Origin: DATIYF01 sp035517775
GTDB taxonomy: Bacteria > Acidobacteriota > Terriglobia > Terriglobales > Acidobacteriaceae
Assembly (NCBI GenBank): GCA_035517775.1
Contig: DATIYF010000025.1
Coordinates: 1 to 64,000, forward strand
DNA length: 64,000 bases
Direction: 5' to 3'
The notes under the pieces were generated by a model that was not told the origin of the DNA, made no database searches, and saw only the letters and a program-made list of their open reading frames with translations. Both the position numbers and the translations under genes were made by a program. The first letter of the stretch is position 1. Every line of letters starts with the position of its first letter. Shown in pieces: positions 54,343-63,500 of the stretch.

Positions 54343-54969
54343 GTGCACTGGCAGACCTGGTTGCTGTTCGTAATGACGGAAGCAGTCTTGAGCCTGACGC
54401 CGGGCCCGGCTGTGCTCTATGTGCTCTCGCAGGGGCTACGCCAGGGTGCGGACAAATCGGTGTGGGCCAGCGGCGGCATTCTCTCCGCCAACGCCGTGTA
54501 CTTCGCACTCTCTGCCACCAGCCTGGGCGCGATCATCGTGGCCTCCTACAAGGTCTTCTTCTTGATTAAGTGGGCGGGAGCGGCCTATCTCATCTATCTG
54601 GGCTTGCGGAGTTTCCTCAGCAAGTCTTCGCTTCTGGCTTTGCCGGAAGCAAGTTTGCGGCCTGCGACCGGCAGCCGCATCCTGCGCGATGGATTCTTCC
54701 TGCAAGGCGCCAATCCCAAGGCGTTGCTTTTCTTCACTGCGATTCTTCCCCAGTTCATTGACCCAAGGCAGCCGGTGGCGCTGCAGATTCTGATTCTCGG
54801 CGCCAGCTCCATCCTGGTCGAATTCATTATCTTGTTCGTCTATGGGCAACTGGCCGGCCGCGCTCTTGAGGCAGCCCGAAATCCGCGCTACGAAGCGTGG
54901 ACGAATCGCCTGGCCGGTTCATTCCTTATCGCGGCTGGCGTGGGCCTGGCGCGGCTGCGCAGGGCCTAG
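54343..54969 (+). CDS. LysE/RhtB-family amino acid exporter
   Basis: 208 residues from GTG 54343, one base after the kdsD stop; the frame is open further up inside kdsD and is not used. Six hydrophobic segments; family start VMTEAVLSLTPGPAVLYVLS with TPGP, then GILSANAVYFALSATSLGAI and a conserved DGFFLQGANPKALLFFTAIL. Probably exports amino acids such as lysine, homoserine or threonine. The coupling to kdsD is positional and may have no functional meaning. Confidence 0.88.
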   Translation: MHWQTWLLFVMTEAVLSLTPGPAVLYVLSQGLRQGADKSVWASGGILSANAVYFALSATSLGAIIVASYKVFFLIKWAGAAYLIYLGLRSFLSKSSLLALPEASLRPATGSRILRDGFFLQGANPKALLFFTAILPQFIDPRQPVALQILILGASSILVEFIILFVYGQLAGRALEAARNPRYEAWTNRLAGSFLIAAGVGLARLRRA

Positions 54970-55060
54970 AGGCGGTGCTCTCTGTGCCTCCGAAATTGCA
55001 ACGTCTGCATGCGTGAATTGAGGCGAGCGCAGTGCTATGTTTGTGGAATGGAGAAACTTT

Positions 55061-55270
55061 ATGTACCACTATGATCCCAGCATGGCGCTGGAAGAACTGA
55101 CGGAAGAGGCAGAACTGCCGAACCCGGTGCACGTACGCGACATGATTCTGCGCAAGCGCCTCGGCCCAGACCGATCGCTGGCGCTGAACCGGCTGTTTCT
55201 GGAGTATCAGAAGTTCTTCGGCGAGACGCAGAAGCTGGGCAAAGAGATTCTGCAACAGTTGGCGGAATAG
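55061..55270 (+). CDS. Small hypothetical protein (69 aa)
   Basis: 69 residues from ATG 55061, with GGAG eight bases upstream; ATG 55037 lacks such a site. Acidic/helical sequence: YHYDPSMALEELTEEAELPN, PVHVRDMILRKRLGPDRSLA, LNRLFLEYQKFFGETQKLGK, EILQQLAE. It may be a coiled-coil or a small regulator. No family is recognised. Convergent with the prolyl oligopeptidase gene. Confidence 0.6.
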   Translation: MYHYDPSMALEELTEEAELPNPVHVRDMILRKRLGPDRSLALNRLFLEYQKFFGETQKLGKEILQQLAE

Positions 55271-55303
55271 CATGCGGCGCCGTAGCTCACGCCTGGTGCA
55301 GCA

Positions 55304-57463
55304 TCACGGCGTCACCCCCAGCTGCCAGAACAGAAACGAATAGATATCCACGCCCTCTTCAATCTGTTTGGCGACCGGTTTGCCCGCACCGTGACCGGCC
55401 TTAGTTTCGATGCGCAACAAAATCGGACGCTCGCGGCTGCGGCCATTCTCCGCTTCGGCTTGCATGAGCGCTGCCATTTTCTTGGCGTGCATGGGGTCCA
55501 CGCGCGTATCGGTATCGGCGGTCATGAACATGATCGCGGGGTATTCGGTTCCTTGCTTCACGTGCTGATAGGGAGAGTACGCATAGAGCCACTGGAACTG
55601 CCGGGCGTCAGCGGAAGAGCCATACTCGGGAATCCAGAGTTTCGCGATCTGAAAGTTCTGGTAGCGCAGCATGTCGAGCAGCGGCACCTGGCAGACGACC
55701 GCGCGAAACAGATCTGGCCGCTGAGTAAACACAGCCCCCATGAGCAGGCCGCCGTTGGAGCCGCCCTGAATGGCGAGATGATCTTTATCGGTAATCCGGT
55801 CGTTAATCAAGAATTCGGCGGCGGCGATGAAATCGTCGAAGACGTTCTGCTTTCTCTCCAGCATGCCGGCACGATGCCAGGCCTCGCCGAACTCCGAGCC
55901 GCCACGTAAATTCGCGACGGCGAAAACCCCTCCATGCTCCAGCCACACGAAGCGAGTGGCCAAGAAGCTGGGCGTCATGCTGATATTGAAGCCGCCGTAT
56001 CCCGTGAGCAGCGTGGGATTTTTGCCATCGAGCTTGAGGCCTTTTTTGTGAAAGAGAAACATGGGCACGCGGGTGCCGTCTTTCGAGTTGAACCATACCT
56101 GCTTGACTTCGTAGCCGGAGGGATCTACAGGAGCGCTGACCTTATCCCAAAGATAAATCTGGCGGGTCTCGAGATTGATTTCATAGACCGAGGGCGGCAC
56201 TGTGAAGGATTGAAAGCCCATGAAGGCCTCATTGCGGTCCCAGCGTCCACCATAGCCAAAGACACTGCCGATTGCCGGCAGGTCAATTTCTCCCAATGGC
56301 TTGCCGTTCAGATCGAAAAGCTTGAGTAACGAAGTCGCATTCTTTTCATACTGTGCGAACAGCTTCCCGCCCAGCACGCTCAGGTTTTGCAGAACCGCGT
56401 CGCTCTCAGGAATGATTTCTTTCCAATTCTCACGCTGCGGACGGGCGGCCTCCACCACAAAAGCGCGGTAATGCGAAGCGTCTTCATTCGTGGTGATATA
56501 GAGCTTGTCGCGAAAAACCTCGCCCTGGTAGAGGAACTCTTTGCCTTGGGTAACCGCGACCGGGGGCGTTCCCGCCTTCAGGTCTTGCAGGTACATTTCA
56601 GTCTTCGCCCAGCCCTCGAAAACGGTAATCAGCAGCCAGCGGTCGTTGTCATCGGGCAGAGAGACCTCGGGAATGTCCTGCGCGTTGCGGCCCTCGCCAA
56701 AAATAAGTGGGTCCTGCGCCGGGTCTTTGCCCAGCGTATGGAAGTACACCTTGGCGTGATACACCTCCTCGCCCGGAGGCACTTCGCCTGCCTTGGGGCG
56801 GCGCGTGTAATAGAAACCGGAATCGTTTTTCAGCCAGGCGACGCTGGAAAAGCGCGTGCGCGGAATCGTGTCAGGCAGCACTGTGCCGGTTGCAGTCTCG
56901 ACCACGTGCAGCGTGCTCTCTTCTGACCCGCTGGAAGAAATTCCATAGGCCACGTACTTGCCGTCGTCAGAAGGAAACCACCAGTCGAGAGCCACAGTGC
57001 CATCGGCGGCCATCTGGTTCACGTCCACCAGGTCGCGGTCTTTCCCCTGTACACCCTGGCGAACCAGCAGCACCGGCTGGTTCTGGGCGCCCTCGCGCCG
57101 CAGGTAAAAGTAGTAATTGCCGTCCACTTCGGGGCTGGTAATGGTGCCGACCGAGGCCAGCTGCATCAGGCGGTCGTGCAGCTTCTGCCGGCCGGGCAGG
57201 GGATCGAGCAAGCTGCGGGTGTAGGCCATCTCTTCGCGGACATAGGCCCGGGTCTGGGGGCTGGCGGCATCTTCCAGATAGCGGTAGTCGTCGGTGACTT
57301 TGTGGCCGAAATAATCGTCGGTAACCGGCTCGATCTTGGCCTTGGGCGGGCCGGAGGGCAGAGCCGTCTTGGAGGCGGCGCTATTGGCATCTTCGCCTAA
57401 AACAGCGGTGACCAGCAGAAAGAGACAGGCAACCATCCAGAGCAAACGCGAACCTCCTCGCAT
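55304..57463 (-). CDS. Secreted prolyl oligopeptidase (S9A)
   Basis: 719 residues, the usual length. Signal peptide: residues 1-23 (LLWMVACLFLLVTAVLGED). A seven-blade propeller precedes the alpha/beta-hydrolase domain: TGYGGFNISMTPSF, LRGGSEFGEAWHRAGM, and the nucleophile Ser569 in IQGGSNGGLLMG. The Asp lies in TADTDTRVDPMHAKK and the His in ETKAGHGAGKP. Hydrolyses short proline-containing peptides, probably in the periplasm. Start ATG 57463 after GAGG(TGAAC). Confidence 0.95.
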   Translation of the reverse strand: MRGGSRLLWMVACLFLLVTAVLGEDANSAASKTALPSGPPKAKIEPVTDDYFGHKVTDDYRYLEDAASPQTRAYVREEMAYTRSLLDPLPGRQKLHDRLMQLASVGTITSPEVDGNYYFYLRREGAQNQPVLLVRQGVQGKDRDLVDVNQMAADGTVALDWWFPSDDGKYVAYGISSSGSEESTLHVVETATGTVLPDTIPRTRFSSVAWLKNDSGFYYTRRPKAGEVPPGEEVYHAKVYFHTLGKDPAQDPLIFGEGRNAQDIPEVSLPDDNDRWLLITVFEGWAKTEMYLQDLKAGTPPVAVTQGKEFLYQGEVFRDKLYITTNEDASHYRAFVVEAARPQRENWKEIIPESDAVLQNLSVLGGKLFAQYEKNATSLLKLFDLNGKPLGEIDLPAIGSVFGYGGRWDRNEAFMGFQSFTVPPSVYEINLETRQIYLWDKVSAPVDPSGYEVKQVWFNSKDGTRVPMFLFHKKGLKLDGKNPTLLTGYGGFNISMTPSFLATRFVWLEHGGVFAVANLRGGSEFGEAWHRAGMLERKQNVFDDFIAAAEFLINDRITDKDHLAIQGGSNGGLLMGAVFTQRPDLFRAVVCQVPLLDMLRYQNFQIAKLWIPEYGSSADARQFQWLYAYSPYQHVKQGTEYPAIMFMTADTDTRVDPMHAKKMAALMQAEAENGRSRERPILLRIETKAGHGAGKPVAKQIEEGVDIYSFLFWQLGVTP

Positions 57464-57647
57464 CAGTTCACCTCGCTGTGCTGGGGCAATTAGCTAGAGT
57501 AGCAGAGTCGGGCATCCATTGGACTTGGACGGAATTGGCATGGCGCGGATAACAGGGATTTGCAGGCGCAGGCGCAGTCAGTAGGATTCAATGGATGCCG
57601 GTGAACCGCATTCGCCGACCTGAAGTGCGTCGAGTGCCGGGGGTGTA

Positions 57648-57687
57648 TTCACATTGCGCACACATTCGTGTATATTCATTGTGCGTA
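57648..57687 (+). promoter_or_regulatory. Promoter and inverted-repeat operator of the tacA-tacT pair
   Basis: TTCACA (57648-57653), a 17-base spacer and TATATT (57671-57676) form a good promoter (5/6 and 5/6). TGCGCACA (57655-57662) and TGTGCGTA (57680-57687) are inverted (7/8) with an 17-base gap and lie over and downstream of the -10, as expected for autorepression by the RHH antitoxin. AAGGAGGT follows, six bases before GTG 57701. Confidence 0.65.
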
Positions 57688-57700
57688 CAAGGAGGTGTTC

Positions 57701-57994
57701 GTGGCTGGATCGGCGGCCAAGCCCGGCAAAGCCCGCGGCGAAAATATCAATCTGCGCGTGAGCCGGGGACAAAAATCGCTCATTGATCGGGCTGCCCAGG
57801 CGCTGGGGCGGAACCGCTCGGAATTCATGCTGGAAACAGCCTGCCGGGAAGCGGAAAGTGTGCTGCTCGACCGGCGCTATTTTCCCCTCCCAGAGCAAGA
57901 GTTCCGGCGATTCACCGCCATGCTCGACAAGCCGCCTGCAAGCAACCCGCGGCTGGCGAGGCTGCTCAGGACCAAGTCGCCCTGGGAGAAATGA
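57701..57994 (+). CDS. tacA: TacA-type antitoxin (DUF1778, ribbon-helix-helix)
   Basis: 97 residues from GTG 57701, chosen because AAGGAGGT lies six bases upstream; a GTG at 57668 would place the start in the operator. RGENINLRVSRGQKSLIDRA, AQALGRNRSEFMLETACREA is the DUF1778 RHH unit. The C-terminal part (ESVLLDRRYFPLPEQEFRRF, TAMLDKPPASNPRLARLL) is the usual neutralising tail. Binds TacT and represses its own promoter. Overlaps tacT by four bases (ATGA). Confidence 0.93.
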   Translation: MAGSAAKPGKARGENINLRVSRGQKSLIDRAAQALGRNRSEFMLETACREAESVLLDRRYFPLPEQEFRRFTAMLDKPPASNPRLARLLRTKSPWEK

Positions 57995-58512
57995 ATGCGC
58001 CCAGCGTGAGCCCAAGCGCACCCGAGAAGATTTCTTCCCGCCATGACCTTTCCCAATTTCAGTGTGGAGAACCTGCTCTGGACGGCTGGCTGAGGAGGCG
58101 TGCGCTGCAGAACGAAGAGAGCGGCGCTTCCCGAACCTACGTCGTCTGCGCCGGTAAGCGGGTCGTGGGCTACTATGCCCTGGCGGTGGGCGCGGTGGCG
58201 CACATTGGCGCACCTGGTCGAGTAAAGCGGAATATGCCGGACCCCATCCCGGTGATGGTGATCGGCCGCCTGGCTTTGGACCAGTCCGTTCAAGGGCAAG
58301 GACTCGGTCCGGCGCTTCTCAAGGACGCCATTTTGCGCACCCTGCAGGCGGCGGAGATTGCGGGTATAAGAGCCATCCTGGTTCATGCGATCTCGGAAAC
58401 TGCAAAACATTTCTACGAAAAATGGGGTTTTATTTCATCGCCAATCGAACCCTTGACGCTTATGATCACCGTGGCCGAAGCGCGGAGAGCCGTAACGGAC
58501 ATGTCGGAGTAG
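57991..58512 (+). CDS. tacT: TacT-type GNAT acetyltransferase toxin
   Basis: 173 residues. Begins with HDLSQFQCGEPALDGWLRRR, typical of TacT. The acetyl-CoA-binding motif is IGRLALDQSVQGQGLGPALL, and the catalytic Tyr lies in TAKHFYEKWGFISSP. These toxins acetylate the amino group of aminoacyl-tRNA and stop translation. All elements are present, so the toxin is probably active. Coupled to tacA by ATGA. Confidence 0.94.
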   Translation: MNAPSVSPSAPEKISSRHDLSQFQCGEPALDGWLRRRALQNEESGASRTYVVCAGKRVVGYYALAVGAVAHIGAPGRVKRNMPDPIPVMVIGRLALDQSVQGQGLGPALLKDAILRTLQAAEIAGIRAILVHAISETAKHFYEKWGFISSPIEPLTLMITVAEARRAVTDMSE

Positions 58513-58525
58513 CGCGCGGCCTTTT

Positions 58526-59119
58526 CTATGGCGTCAGTTTTCCAGTAACCAGATAATTCTGCGCGGGCACGCCGAAAGCATCGGCGACGCGGTTGAAGAA
58601 AGCGAACAGGGCGGTGATATAGACGGCTTCCGAGATCTGGTTGTCCGTCCAGCCGGCATCGCGCAGTTTCTGCACGTCTTCCAGCGTGGATTTGTAGGCT
58701 GCCTCGGTGATCAGTTTGACGTAATCGAGCAAGGCGCGCTCCGCCGTGGTCAGGCCGGCTTGGTCAACCTTGCCTTCAAGGATTGCTGTTACGCATTGAT
58801 CGGTGGCTCCCTGAACCCGCAGGAAGTAAGCGTGGCTGTCCAGTCAATAAGGGCAGCGATTCAGGTAAGAGACGTAGCTGGCGATCATCTCTTTGTAGCG
58901 GCGCGAAAGATGGCCTTCGGAAAAATGTACTGTGTTGCCCATCTTGATCACGTCGCGCAGGAAATCGGGGCGGGCGCCGAAGCATTTCATGATGCCGGGC
59001 ACCTGCTGGCGGCCCGAGCCGGCACGCCAGAAGTCATAGGCCGCGGCGGTTTCGCCAGTGGCCTCAGCGTCTTCGATAATTCGGATTTTGGTTTTCGGCT
59101 TTTCCTCGTGCTCGCTCAT
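58526..59119 (-). CDS. AhpD-like (carboxymuconolactone-decarboxylase family) protein with in-frame TGA: putative selenoprotein
   Basis: 198 codons from ATG 59119 (GTG 59164 is an alternative). The reading frame has a single TGA at 58846-58844 and runs on without a stop to 58526. The residues are YVSYLNRCPY-[TGA]-LDSHAYFLR; in the family this is CxxCxxxH, and here the second Cys is codon 92, the TGA. The AhpD-like protein at 31531 shows the same motif as CDYCIASH. So Sec92 is the most natural reading: a CxxU redox pair. The part after the TGA (LLDYVKLITEAAYKSTLEDV, AGWTDNQISEAVYITALFAF, then FFNRVADAFGVP) has normal family features. A SECIS candidate follows directly. Alternative: a nonsense mutation. 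Confidence 0.8.
58807..58826 (-). ncRNA. Candidate bacterial SECIS hairpin
   Basis: On the minus strand, nucleotides 18-37 after the TGA form CUUCCUG-CGGGUU-CAGGGAG: a seven-base-pair stem (one U-G) with a six-base loop that contains GGGU. Bacterial SECIS elements are short hairpins just after the UGA whose loop holds guanines and a U and is placed about 16-37 nt from the UGA; this loop is at 25-30. A further short pairing (UGG at 2-4 with CCA at 38-40) could close a lower stem. The hairpin lies inside the coding sequence. Confidence 0.6.
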
Positions 59120-59198
59120 AGGTTTTTCTATGTGGCCTTCACAAATCTTTTCTGTGCCTGCCACTAAAGGCTCTCAGCGCGCAGTCGGCGAGACCCCT

Positions 59199-60545
59199 TC
59201 AAGCACGCCCTCGATGGAATATGCCATAGACAGGCAGTCCCGCCAACACCACGGCGCTGCCGAGCAGGCTTTCGCGCGGATTGCGCACGGCCACCAGGAC
59301 AAGCAGCAGCAACACCAGGCCCAAAAACGCCAGCGCAGTTGCTGGGTAGCCGGCTGTCAGAATCACTCCCTTAGGCGCCGGCTGGGTGCGGCGGAAAACG
59401 AATAGCCCCGACACCGCCAGTCCCAGAAATACCACCGCGGCAAAAATGAAGTAGGCAATGATCTGCTCGAAGTTGCCCACGATCACCAGCAGCGAGGCGG
59501 CCGCGCCTTGAATCGCAATGGCGACCACCGGCGTTCCGAAGCGCGGATGCAGGCGCGCAACTTCTTTCAGAAACAGCCCATCCCCGGCCATAGCGTAATA
59601 CACACGCGGCGCCGAGATCATGAATGCCGCCATGCCGCCAAGAACGCAGACGATCACGATCAGCGCGAAGGCTGTGCCTCCGGCAGGTCCAAACAGGACC
59701 GCGCCGGCCTGTGCCACGAAGGTCTCATCGGACGCCACTTTTTCCACCGGTACAAGATACAAAAACACGGCGCTGACCAGAATGTAAGCCGCGATCACGG
59801 CCAGCACTCCGAGGACCATGGCGCGTGGCAGAGTGCGCCGGGGATCGCGCACTTCGCCGGCGATTTTGCTGACATCCCACCAGCCGCCGAAGGAAAAGAA
59901 CGCGCCCACCATGGCCGCGCCCAGTCCCGGCGCGAGCGGCAAAGAACCCGCGTGCTGAGAAAAGAATGGCATGAAGTTCGACCACGAGCCCAGGCGGAAC
60001 GCGAATGCCCAAAGCGTGAGCAAGGCCAGCACCGCGAACTTGAGCCACGTGATCCAGCGCAGAAAGCCGGCGCTCAGGCGAATGCTGATCGCGTTGAGCG
60101 CGCACAGGCCGCAGATCAGGCTGGCGGCTGCAGCCTTCATCGTCATCGGAGCCCAGTGGGCAATGTAACCCGCGTATCCCGCGATCCCGGTGGCCAGCGC
60201 CGCGGTCAGGCCGGGATCGAGCACCAGCAGGCACATCCAGCCATAGAGAAAGGCCACGCCGCGGCCGTAGGCCTCTTCGAGGTAGACGTAGGTACCGCCG
60301 GTGCGCGGGAAACGCCCTGCAAGTTCGCCATAGCAGAGTGCGCCGCTAACGGTCATGGCGCCGACGACAAGCCAGACAACCAGCAGCCAGAACGGCGAGC
60401 CCACCGCCTTGGCCATTCCAGCCGGGGTAAGAAAGATTCCGACTGCAATCGCCTCGCCGGCCACCGCAGCAGTGGCTGAGGCAAGACCGAGGCGCGGCTG
60501 CAGGCTCTCCTGGGGCATGGCAGCAGCTATGGTAGCCGTTGCCAT
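59199..60545 (-). CDS. APC-family amino acid permease
   Basis: 448 residues with about 12 membrane helices. The core starts LGLASATAAVAGEAIAVGIF with the broken helix 1, then LCYGELAGRFPRTGGTYVYL, EEAYG. These match the amino acid-polyamine-organocation group (LAT-like). The gene starts three bases after the TonB-receptor stop, so both are probably on one transcript. ATG 60518 is also possible as start. The substrate is unknown. Confidence 0.9.
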   Translation of the reverse strand: MATATIAAAMPQESLQPRLGLASATAAVAGEAIAVGIFLTPAGMAKAVGSPFWLLVVWLVVGAMTVSGALCYGELAGRFPRTGGTYVYLEEAYGRGVAFLYGWMCLLVLDPGLTAALATGIAGYAGYIAHWAPMTMKAAAASLICGLCALNAISIRLSAGFLRWITWLKFAVLALLTLWAFAFRLGSWSNFMPFFSQHAGSLPLAPGLGAAMVGAFFSFGGWWDVSKIAGEVRDPRRTLPRAMVLGVLAVIAAYILVSAVFLYLVPVEKVASDETFVAQAGAVLFGPAGGTAFALIVIVCVLGGMAAFMISAPRVYYAMAGDGLFLKEVARLHPRFGTPVVAIAIQGAAASLLVIVGNFEQIIAYFIFAAVVFLGLAVSGLFVFRRTQPAPKGVILTAGYPATALAFLGLVLLLLVLVAVRNPRESLLGSAVVLAGLPVYGIFHRGRA

Positions 60546-60548
60546 CGC

Positions 60549-63500
60549 TCAGAAGGTCAACTTCGCAGCCAACTGGAAGGCGCGTGGTCCGCCTGAGCCA
60601 AAGACGCCTCCAGCCTGGCTGACCGGCGTTCCAAATCTCGAAGAGAGGTTCGGATTGCTGCTGTCCGGGACCAGTACGTTAAAGAATCCGGAGTAGTTGT
60701 TCTTGCTGGTCCCAAGAATGTTCGTCTTGTTGAAGAGATTGAACGATTCGGCGATAACCTGCAGCGTAAAACGCTCGCTCAGGCGGAAATTCTTCGAGAG
60801 GCGCATGTCAAAGGAGTTGAAGGTGTCGCCAAAGCGGGCATTCGATGAAACCAGAGGCAGCGTTACGTGAGTTCCGTCGGTCTGCTCCTCACCCCCCGCG
60901 GCGTTGATCTGAGTGATGGCGGCGTTCAGTTGCTCAAATGTTTGGAACTGGCGCCCGCCAGCGTTCCGCCCGAGTTGGGGAACGCGCACGTTGCCGTTGG
61001 AGCTGGTGTACAGAATGTCCATAGGAACGCCGGAGCCGTAAGTCCACAGAGGCGAGAACTGCAGGCCGAATGGCAAACTGAAGGTACCTTCCAGAACCAG
61101 GCGATGGCGCTGGTCGTTGGGCGCCGGACCGTATTCCCGATGCAGGTCGCTCGGGTCCACCGGCGGATAGCCGAAAGGAATTTGATCATAGTTCGCGTAG
61201 TTCAGCGCCTTCGAAAGCGTGTAGGCGCCGTGGAACTGGAAGCGCTGCGCAAAGCGGTGGTCGGCCGTCACCCACAGCGCGTCATAGTGCGTGCTGGCGG
61301 TGGATTGGAGATCGGTGACGGTTTCAGGGCCGCCAGAATCGGGATTGAACACCGAACCCACGGGCACGCCGATGATGAAGTGCGTGCCGTAGTTGTGAAT
61401 TCCATCCACGCGCACAATCCAGTCTTTGCCCACGGCCGCCTGCACGCCCAGGTTGAACTGCTGCACCATGGGATTCTGAATATCGTTGTCAATCAGGTTC
61501 ATGCCTTCTGAGGCCCCGCCGGCGCCGGGAATGATCGGCCCGCTGAATGGGTCAGAGTAGGTCGGCGCGCCTGGGACAAAGTTACCGTCTCCATCCAGGA
61601 AGCTGGCATTGCCCACGGTCACATTGATCGGCAGCGCGCGGCCATCCAAGCCACGCTCAAGCGACTCAAGCTCGAGCGTGACGCGATCGTAGTAAATTCC
61701 GTAGCCTCCATGAACGCTGAACAGGCCACTCCGGGTAGCCCAATTGAAGCCCACTCGCGGGCCGAAGTTGTTGGCATCCTTGTGGCGCGTGCCGTGCACA
61801 AGAGGCTGAAGAATGGGGTTGAGCTGGTTGTAGTGCCCAACGTCGTTCACATCGCTGTCAATCTCATAGCGCAGGCCAAGATTCAGCGTAAGTTGCGGAA
61901 GCACGCGCCAGTCGTCTTGCGCATATCCGGCAACGTAGTTATTGTCGGCATTGGGAATGATCAAGTCACGGTCAGGCGTGCCGCTGCGAATGGCTACGGC
62001 GAAGAGCAAATCCTGGTCGTTGATCACACCGTCGCCATTCCGGTCCTGATCGGGAAAATCCTCGATGAACTCGACGGCTCCGCTGCGAAATACGCCGAGG
62101 TCAAAATCCGCGCCGATGCGCTGAAACTCCCCGCCGAAGTGAAGGTTGTGCTTGCCATGGGTCCAATCCACGGCATCATTCCACTGCGAGCGCTTTTGGC
62201 GGGTGAGCTGCGGCGAGTCATAAGAGGCGCCGTCGGCCAGGCTGGGAAAATCCAGCTCCGGCCCGGGATTCACCGGCACGATGGTGTTGATGAAATTGTT
62301 GAAACTGTAGCTGGCGCGGTTGAGCAGAGTCGGACTCAGCACCCGGGTCCATGACGCCTGAAAGGTCTGGAAGTGATTATTGGAGTCCTGGCGCTGGGAG
62401 GCGCTGCCAATCGGCTGCCCGGAAAGGAATGGCGTGAGATCGGTGGCATCCTGGCGCTCAATGCCATAGTGGAGCGTGAGGCGGTCGCGAGTGGAAACCT
62501 GCCAGTCACCGCGCAGCGTGCCCATTGGATCAGCAAGCGGGGTCTCAGCAAAGCTATTGGGGAAACTTCCACCTGTGCCCGTGGCGTCGGGCTGGCGGGT
62601 GGCGACCAGCAATCCCCCTAATTCGTCGCGGTACTCGAATGCTCCGAACCACCAGGCCTTGTCTTTCACCAGCGGCCCGCCGAGAGTTGCCGCATATTGT
62701 TCACGGCGGAAGGGCGGCGTTTCGCCGTTCACCGAAGATGGATTGAAAGTTGCCGGCAACGCCTGCAGATGCTTATCGCGCTCGTAGAAAGATGCTGAGC
62801 CATGCAAAGCGTTGGTTCCCGACTTGGTGACCACGTTCACCACGGCTGAACCAGAGCGGCCCAGTTCAGCGGAAAAGCGGTTGGTCGCGACCTGGAACTC
62901 CTGCACGGCGTCTTCGGGAACGTTGAGCAGCATGCCCCCGACCACGTCATCGTTATCGTCCATGCCATCAATGCTCACGTTGCCGCCCCGGCCAAGCTGG
63001 CCGGCGGAAGAAATCACCACCGTGTTCTGCTTGGTGGGGTCAAAGTTAGGGGCAATCGTGTTTCCCGGCATGAGCAGAGCCAGCTCGAGGAAGTTGCGGC
63101 CATTCAGCGGGAGATTGTCAATCTGATGCGAGGTGACGACGCCATCCACTACCGAAGAAACCGTGTTCACCTGCTGCTCTTCGCTTTGCACTTCCACCGT
63201 GGTCTTTTCGGTTTGCACGCTGAGAACAGCTTTAAGGCTCGCCTGCTGCCCGACCTGCAGCGAAACCGGCGCGGTGAACTCCCCAAAGCCGGAGGCCGAC
63301 ACGTGAACTTCGTAGACCCCGGGCGCAAGATCGTTCAGAACAAACAAGCCGTCGCTGTTGGTAGTGGTTGCGCGATCTGTGCCGGTCGCGGTCTGGCGCG
63401 CAGTCACCGCCGCATTCCGTACGACGGCTCCCTGCGGGTCCATGACTTTGCCGCTCAGCACGGCCGTTCCCAGCTCCTGCGCAGCGCAGGGAATGCCGAG

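Noticed and set aside
58526..58732. Separate 68-aa gene downstream of the TGA
   Set aside because: It starts at a TTG within a conserved helix and is in frame with the 5' part. It is better explained as the continuation of one gene through UGA.
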